Source: Caprimulgus europaeus (Eukaryota > Chordata > Aves > Caprimulgiformes > Caprimulgidae). Taken from it: a stretch of 64,000 bases of DNA. A program made the translations under genes and the position numbers. The first letter of the stretch is position 1. Every line of letters starts with the position of its first letter. Location: assembly GCA_907165065.1 (NCBI GenBank), contig OU015541.1, forward strand, positions 62,001 to 126,000. The letters run 5' to 3'. The notes beneath the pieces are model-generated. The model ran no database searches. It was not told the origin of the DNA and worked only from the letters and a program-made list of their open reading frames with translations. Below, piece by piece: positions 60,259 through 64,000 of the stretch.

Positions 60259-61283
60259 TGAATCTATACAATTAAGGCTATGCTGTAAATGACTAAAACT
60301 AAGAGAGTTTGTATGTAGCTTAAATGATGCATATAAGCAAGCAATGGTAAAGTTTAATATGCAAATACTAAGAAAAACACCAAGCTCACTGGACCATATT
60401 GTATAGCAGCTAACTAGAATAAATCAAAATCTCATTCTGGAATGGCTACAACTACCTCTGAATGCATCACTGCTTAAGTGAGATACAGGTCCTTTTTTCC
60501 TATGTAGGTATATGTGCCTACACTGATCTCTACTGGCTATTTTACGGCCTAGTCATGCCTCCCTCATCTTTACTATTCAGAATAACTGAGCAAGCTTTGC
60601 CATCTCATGTCTTTTTATTGGCTTTTCAAATTATTCGTGAATTTGTGGAAGATCATAGACTTCTGCAAAATTATTGGTTACTCATTCCACAGTGAAAACT
60701 GTTTTTTTGTGCTGTCTTATTTCCTGTCTTTTGTCTAATTATTTACCAATCCTTTTATATTAAGGCAGCTTTAAGAATGTATTTAGTTCAAGTCCTCAGT
60801 GTGATATTTTTAAATAGTTTGCATTATGTTACAGAAATTCTAGGATTTTTTAGTCGTTGCTTTTAACAAATTTCCTTATTTGGAAGTGGTTTCACTTTTT
60901 TGAATTAGGCACAAGGGCAATAGATGTACTGACCTTTATGGTTTTGCTCCTTGAAGGGTTTAGGATCTGTGTAGCTTAGGGTCAGTGTTGGAGAGCAGCT
61001 CTTCAACACTTGCATTTGAAACACACTATGTGCATTGTTTAGAGCCAAGCTGAGATTTGCATTTCCTACTCTGGGGTCCCCAATGCACAGCTCTTTGAAG
61101 AAACTGTCACTGGTTGTCTATAAAGGCTTCACATCCTGCTGTGGAACTTAACTTCATCTGTAGGTAGGAAAAGTCACCCCTTTCTGTTGGTCTCTTTAGT
61201 GTGGTCTGAGAGATAAACGAGTCCTCAAGTTCTGCACAGCAGGCCAGCAAGATAAGCTGAAGGAGAGGTGGCAAGATCATGTC

Positions 61284-61412
61284 CCACCCTGTATAAAGAA
61301 ATCGAGCAAACAACTTTGCAAGTGGATAACTTTTAAAGAAAGCTGAAGGAAGGAGCTATTGCCCACCAGAGCAAGCAGAAGCTGAAGACTTTGACGGTAC
61401 AGGGAACTAGAC
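61284..61412 (+). promoter_or_regulatory. Proximal promoter and 5' UTR of gene D
   Basis: TATAAA at 61292-61297. Shares with the TGM3 promoter the ordered words ACTTTGCA (61313-61320), CTTTTAAA (61330-61337) and AGCTATT (61354-61360). If TATAAA is used, transcription starts near 61322 and the 5' UTR is about 90 bases; if CTTTTAAA is used, it is shorter. Confidence 0.55.
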
Positions 61413-61422
61413 ATGGGCCAAG
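61413..61422 (+). CDS. Gene D coding exon 1 (10 nt)
   Basis: ATG GGC CAA G with donor GTAAGC, identical in all 10 coding bases and the donor to TGM3 exon 1, phase 1. Confidence 0.78.
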
Positions 61423-64000
61423 GTAAGCAAAAATCACTTTGGTTAGTCCCAAGCATTTGCTAGTTGTCTGTCAGGAAAAATAACTGTTCCTGCTCCAAGC
61501 CAGTGCTCATGAGGCTTGTAGAAGAGGCCAACTTCTTACAGTGCAGGGAGTCAAGAAAGTGCTCTAAAGGCTATGGGAGTTCAATTTGCATGGAGGACTG
61601 CACAAAAACGGACAGCAAACAAAAGCTGGTACCAAAGCCTAAGAGGGGTTTGAAAGAAGAGTAAGAGGCAGCTAAGGGAGACATGAGAGTTTGGAAGCAA
61701 AGGCAAGAGTTATCCTTAACAGAGGGGACAGGGGGTGGGGGGAGGTAAACCAGAATACAAAACTGAAGCAGAGAGATGACTAAGTGTTTTAGCCACTTGA
61801 GCAAGGAGAGGGTCCAGGTTTCAAGCAAGCCTGAAGAAAGTAACAATAAGATCCATGAAAAGTCACATGAAGGAGACAGAGACAGACTGCATATGACTCA
61901 CCAGTCTGCAATATAGCCAGAATAGACATCTTCATCACAGCAAAGAAAATACACTAGGGCAGAGCTGGCTCTGTAAAGCATAAACAGGTGCAGGGCTATG
62001 AACTTGAACCATCACAAATGGATCTGAAAGCCAGACCAGAATCATTCACTGAAAAAATAAATGACAAAAAGTTCATAAGGGAAAAAAAGAAAAAAAATCA
62101 CACAATCCAGTGAGACTTCCACAACAAACACAGAAGAGACAACAGCAATAGGAAAAGGCATCAAAGCAGAGGACAAGGCAAGGAGACATAAGGAGAGAGC
62201 AGACCAATGAAAACTGCATAGTCGATGTGGCTTTAGCAAAGGAGCAATGGCTTTAGGTAGCAGGGGAACAGGGGAATGCTTTGTGGTGGTTTTGTTTGTT
62301 TGTTTTAGCTGAAACAAAGGAAGGAGCCTGGATCAGCAAGGGGAGGTAGGTGACAGGATGTGTCATATAAGGGGCAGCAGTTACAATCCACAGGTTCAAC
62401 AATCTTAGCGATGAGTTGGGAGTTGAAGAGTTAAGTGAAGTCAAGATGATCTCAAGGCTGAGAAAAATCACGGTGTTACCTGCTTCTCAGCAATAAGTCT
62501 GGAAAGATTAAGAATCCCACCAAAACTAGAAGAAAAACTCTAGAAGAAAACTAGAAGTATATGATCACACTACAGCCATTGAACATCAAATCAGGTGCTT
62601 GAAATTGTGAGAAGTTTTTTTTCTCTCTTCTGGTGCTGGAGAGAAAACATGTATCATGCGTGTGTAGGACAGGAGGAGGAAGAGCTCTTCTGTCTCCTGC
62701 AGCTCTGGGTGTGAGATTGACAACTAATGTGGTGCAAAGAAGGAACAACTGGTGTTTGATCTGCTGTGATCCAGTATAGTTCCAAGACTATACAGCCACA
62801 CTGCATTTGAACCAGCACTGAAGTCTGCACTAATTGCTGGTGTTTGGTGCATATCAGACATACACAGTGCAGTAACTGCTGGAAGAGCTTGCACCCACCT
62901 TGCAAGTGGGGTGTAACAACTTGTCTCCTGTGCACAATTTCAAATACGAATCCACATGGAGAGATACTGCTTTAAGTGCCACCGGTGCCCTTGGAATACA
63001 CAGAGTAAGACTACAAATGTAGTCACGGTGCACATTCACTGCTAACCATATGTGTTATCATTTGAATGCTCAGGTCTGTTCCACGTTCTTTCCTGGGCAG
63101 GAAGGAGATTTTGTATAATCACTTGGTTCACTTCATGATGCTAAGGTATAAGCAAAGGCAGCTCATTAGCTGCTTGACACAAGAACAACCGAGCTAAGAG
63201 TGAAGGCCCTTACAGTTACTGGGTAAAAAGTCTCAAAGGAAAGAGGGTACTGTGTGAGTGGTGAAACACATGATCAGCTGTTTGTGTATCTCAGGATGTG
63301 GCCTGGGGCCAGACCATGGGCACCTCCTAGCCGCAAATTCATTCTGTATCTTCTCACACTACAGATATGAGCATCAAAAAATGTGATTTCAAGATCAAAA
63401 TGAACAACAATAACCACCACACAGAAGAAATCAGCACTGAAAGGCTTATGGTGAGGCGGGGGCAGCCATTCACTATCACTGTGAGCTTCTCAGCTCCAAT
63501 ACACAGCTACCTGCAGCAGCTGAAGAAGACCTTCCTCACAGTACAGACAGGTAATATCATTACCATACCTATCAGAGCTCTGGTCCTCCACTCACCTAAA
63601 GAACACTGCTGGTGGCAAAAGCCATCTCCAGAGCTGGACAGAGGTGCCCACATTTAGAAGTGGGGCCAGTGAACTCTCTATCTAAGGCAGAGTAGTCTCC
63701 TGCTGCTGGGACTGCAGGGTCAAAACTAGATCTCTGTTCAGAAGAGACACTGCAGCACAATAACCAATGCAGGTTCACTACTCTCTGATTTGAAAGTACT
63801 CCCAGGATTTCTCCTCTCTCCTGGCTTTTGGTTTAGGAATGCTCAAACTTAGCTTGCCTGTTACAGACATTTTCTTTTACAGAGTGTTTTCAAGTGAGAC
63901 CCAAGAAGGGCAGCAGCACTCAGCTCCAGCTTGTTTTACCATAATCTGAGCATTTGGTTGTGACTTCTGTTAAAAGACACTGAATACCAGGAGCAGCAGG
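61413..64000 (+). CDS. Fourth transglutaminase gene, 5' part only (runs off the window)
   Basis: Exon 1 61413-61422 and exon 2 63365-63550 are visible; exon 3 and the rest lie beyond 64000. The joined start reads Met-Gly-Gln-Asp-Met-Ser, then KKCDFKIK, NNNNHHTEEISTERL and MVRRGQPFTITVSF, ending in a split-Gly TG motif, all typical of the TGM N-terminal beta-sandwich. Exon 2 is 186 nt, longer than in genes A to C (168-174). The segment between RRGQPF and TG is longer than in TGM3 or TGM6. Hand comparison finds features recalling TGM2, TGM4 and TGM5, so I give no symbol. Catalytic residues cannot be judged from this window. Confidence 0.85.
61423..63364 (+). other. Gene D intron 1
   Basis: Purine-rich in its first kilobase, with a G-run cluster at 61724-61745 (four G runs of 4, 5, 6 and 2). 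No transposon or exon recognised. Confidence 0.65.
63365..63550 (+). CDS. Gene D coding exon 2
   Basis: 186 nt, phase 1 to 1, acceptor CACTACAG and donor GTAATA. HHTEEIST and VRRGQPF motifs of the transglutaminase N-terminal domain. Confidence 0.92.

Larger units (their letters stand above)
53159..61283. other. Gene-poor interval between TGM6 and gene D
   Basis: Starts with the TGM6 3' UTR; an AATAAA at 53514-53519 may be its poly(A) signal. A CR1 lies at 59625-60258. Elsewhere I see A- and T-rich runs, an old repeat-like phrase near 57465-57560 and scattered short frames (for example 54635-54931 and 58281-58526) with no recognised domains. No transglutaminase exon motif turned up here. Confidence 0.6.

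Noticed and set aside
63883-63950. Possible exon after CTTTTACAG at 63883
   Set aside because: The frame stops after about 20 codons and does not start with the GPxPS-type sequence expected for TGM exon 3. Exon 3 is probably beyond the window.
1-64000. tRNA, rRNA, CRISPR, bacterial or phage operons, and a hidden defence or novel enzymatic system
   Set aside because: None seen by eye; the window is intron-rich avian DNA dominated by the transglutaminase array. RNA genes without long motifs could be missed without covariance searches.

Overview
This window is vertebrate nuclear DNA, almost certainly from a bird and probably a neoavian one. Coding sequence is split into short exons with GT/AG introns. 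CR1 LINE fragments lie in both orientations, and there is a solo LTR of an ERVL-like type common in birds, ending in a TTAAACCACCACA motif. No prokaryotic or phage-like gene organisation is present, and I saw no tRNA, rRNA or CRISPR.

The window is a head-to-tail array of calcium-dependent transglutaminase (TGM, protein-glutamine gamma-glutamyltransferase) genes, all on the + strand. Gene A (1942-14245, 13 coding exons, 692 aa) is TGM3. Gene B (17805-33316, 13 exons, 696 aa) is an intact extra paralogue between TGM3 and TGM6, with no counterpart in the human TGM3-TGM6 interval as I know it. Gene C (35957-53158, 13 exons, 706 aa) is TGM6. Gene D starts at 61413 and runs off the right edge. Only its 10-nt first coding exon and exon 2 (63365-63550) are visible, and it is a divergent fourth TGM whose orthology I cannot fix.

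I joined the exons by hand. Phases agree at every junction, there are no internal stops, and each of the three complete genes keeps the Cys-His-Asp catalytic triad. Each gene starts with a tiny coding exon: ATG GGC CAA G in A and D, ATG GCA G in B and C. Exon lengths are nearly identical between paralogues (exons 4, 5, 7 and 8 are 119, 129, 136 and 104 nt in all three), as expected for tandem duplicates. TGM3 and TGM6 proteins cross-link glutamine to lysine side chains; in mammals TGM3 works in cornified epithelia and TGM6 is linked to neurons. The role of gene B cannot be read from sequence.

Layout: 1-1785 upstream DNA; 1786-14245 TGM3, with a solo LTR in intron 3 and an antisense CR1 in intron 5; 14246-17804 intergenic; 17805-33316 gene B, with CR1 fragments in introns 3 and 4; 33317-35956 intergenic with CR1 pieces; 35957-53158 TGM6, with CR1 in introns 8 and 12; 53159-61283 gene-poor, with one large CR1; 61284-64000 promoter and first two coding exons of gene D. 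The proximal promoters of TGM3 and gene D share collinear motifs, suggesting common descent of their 5' ends.
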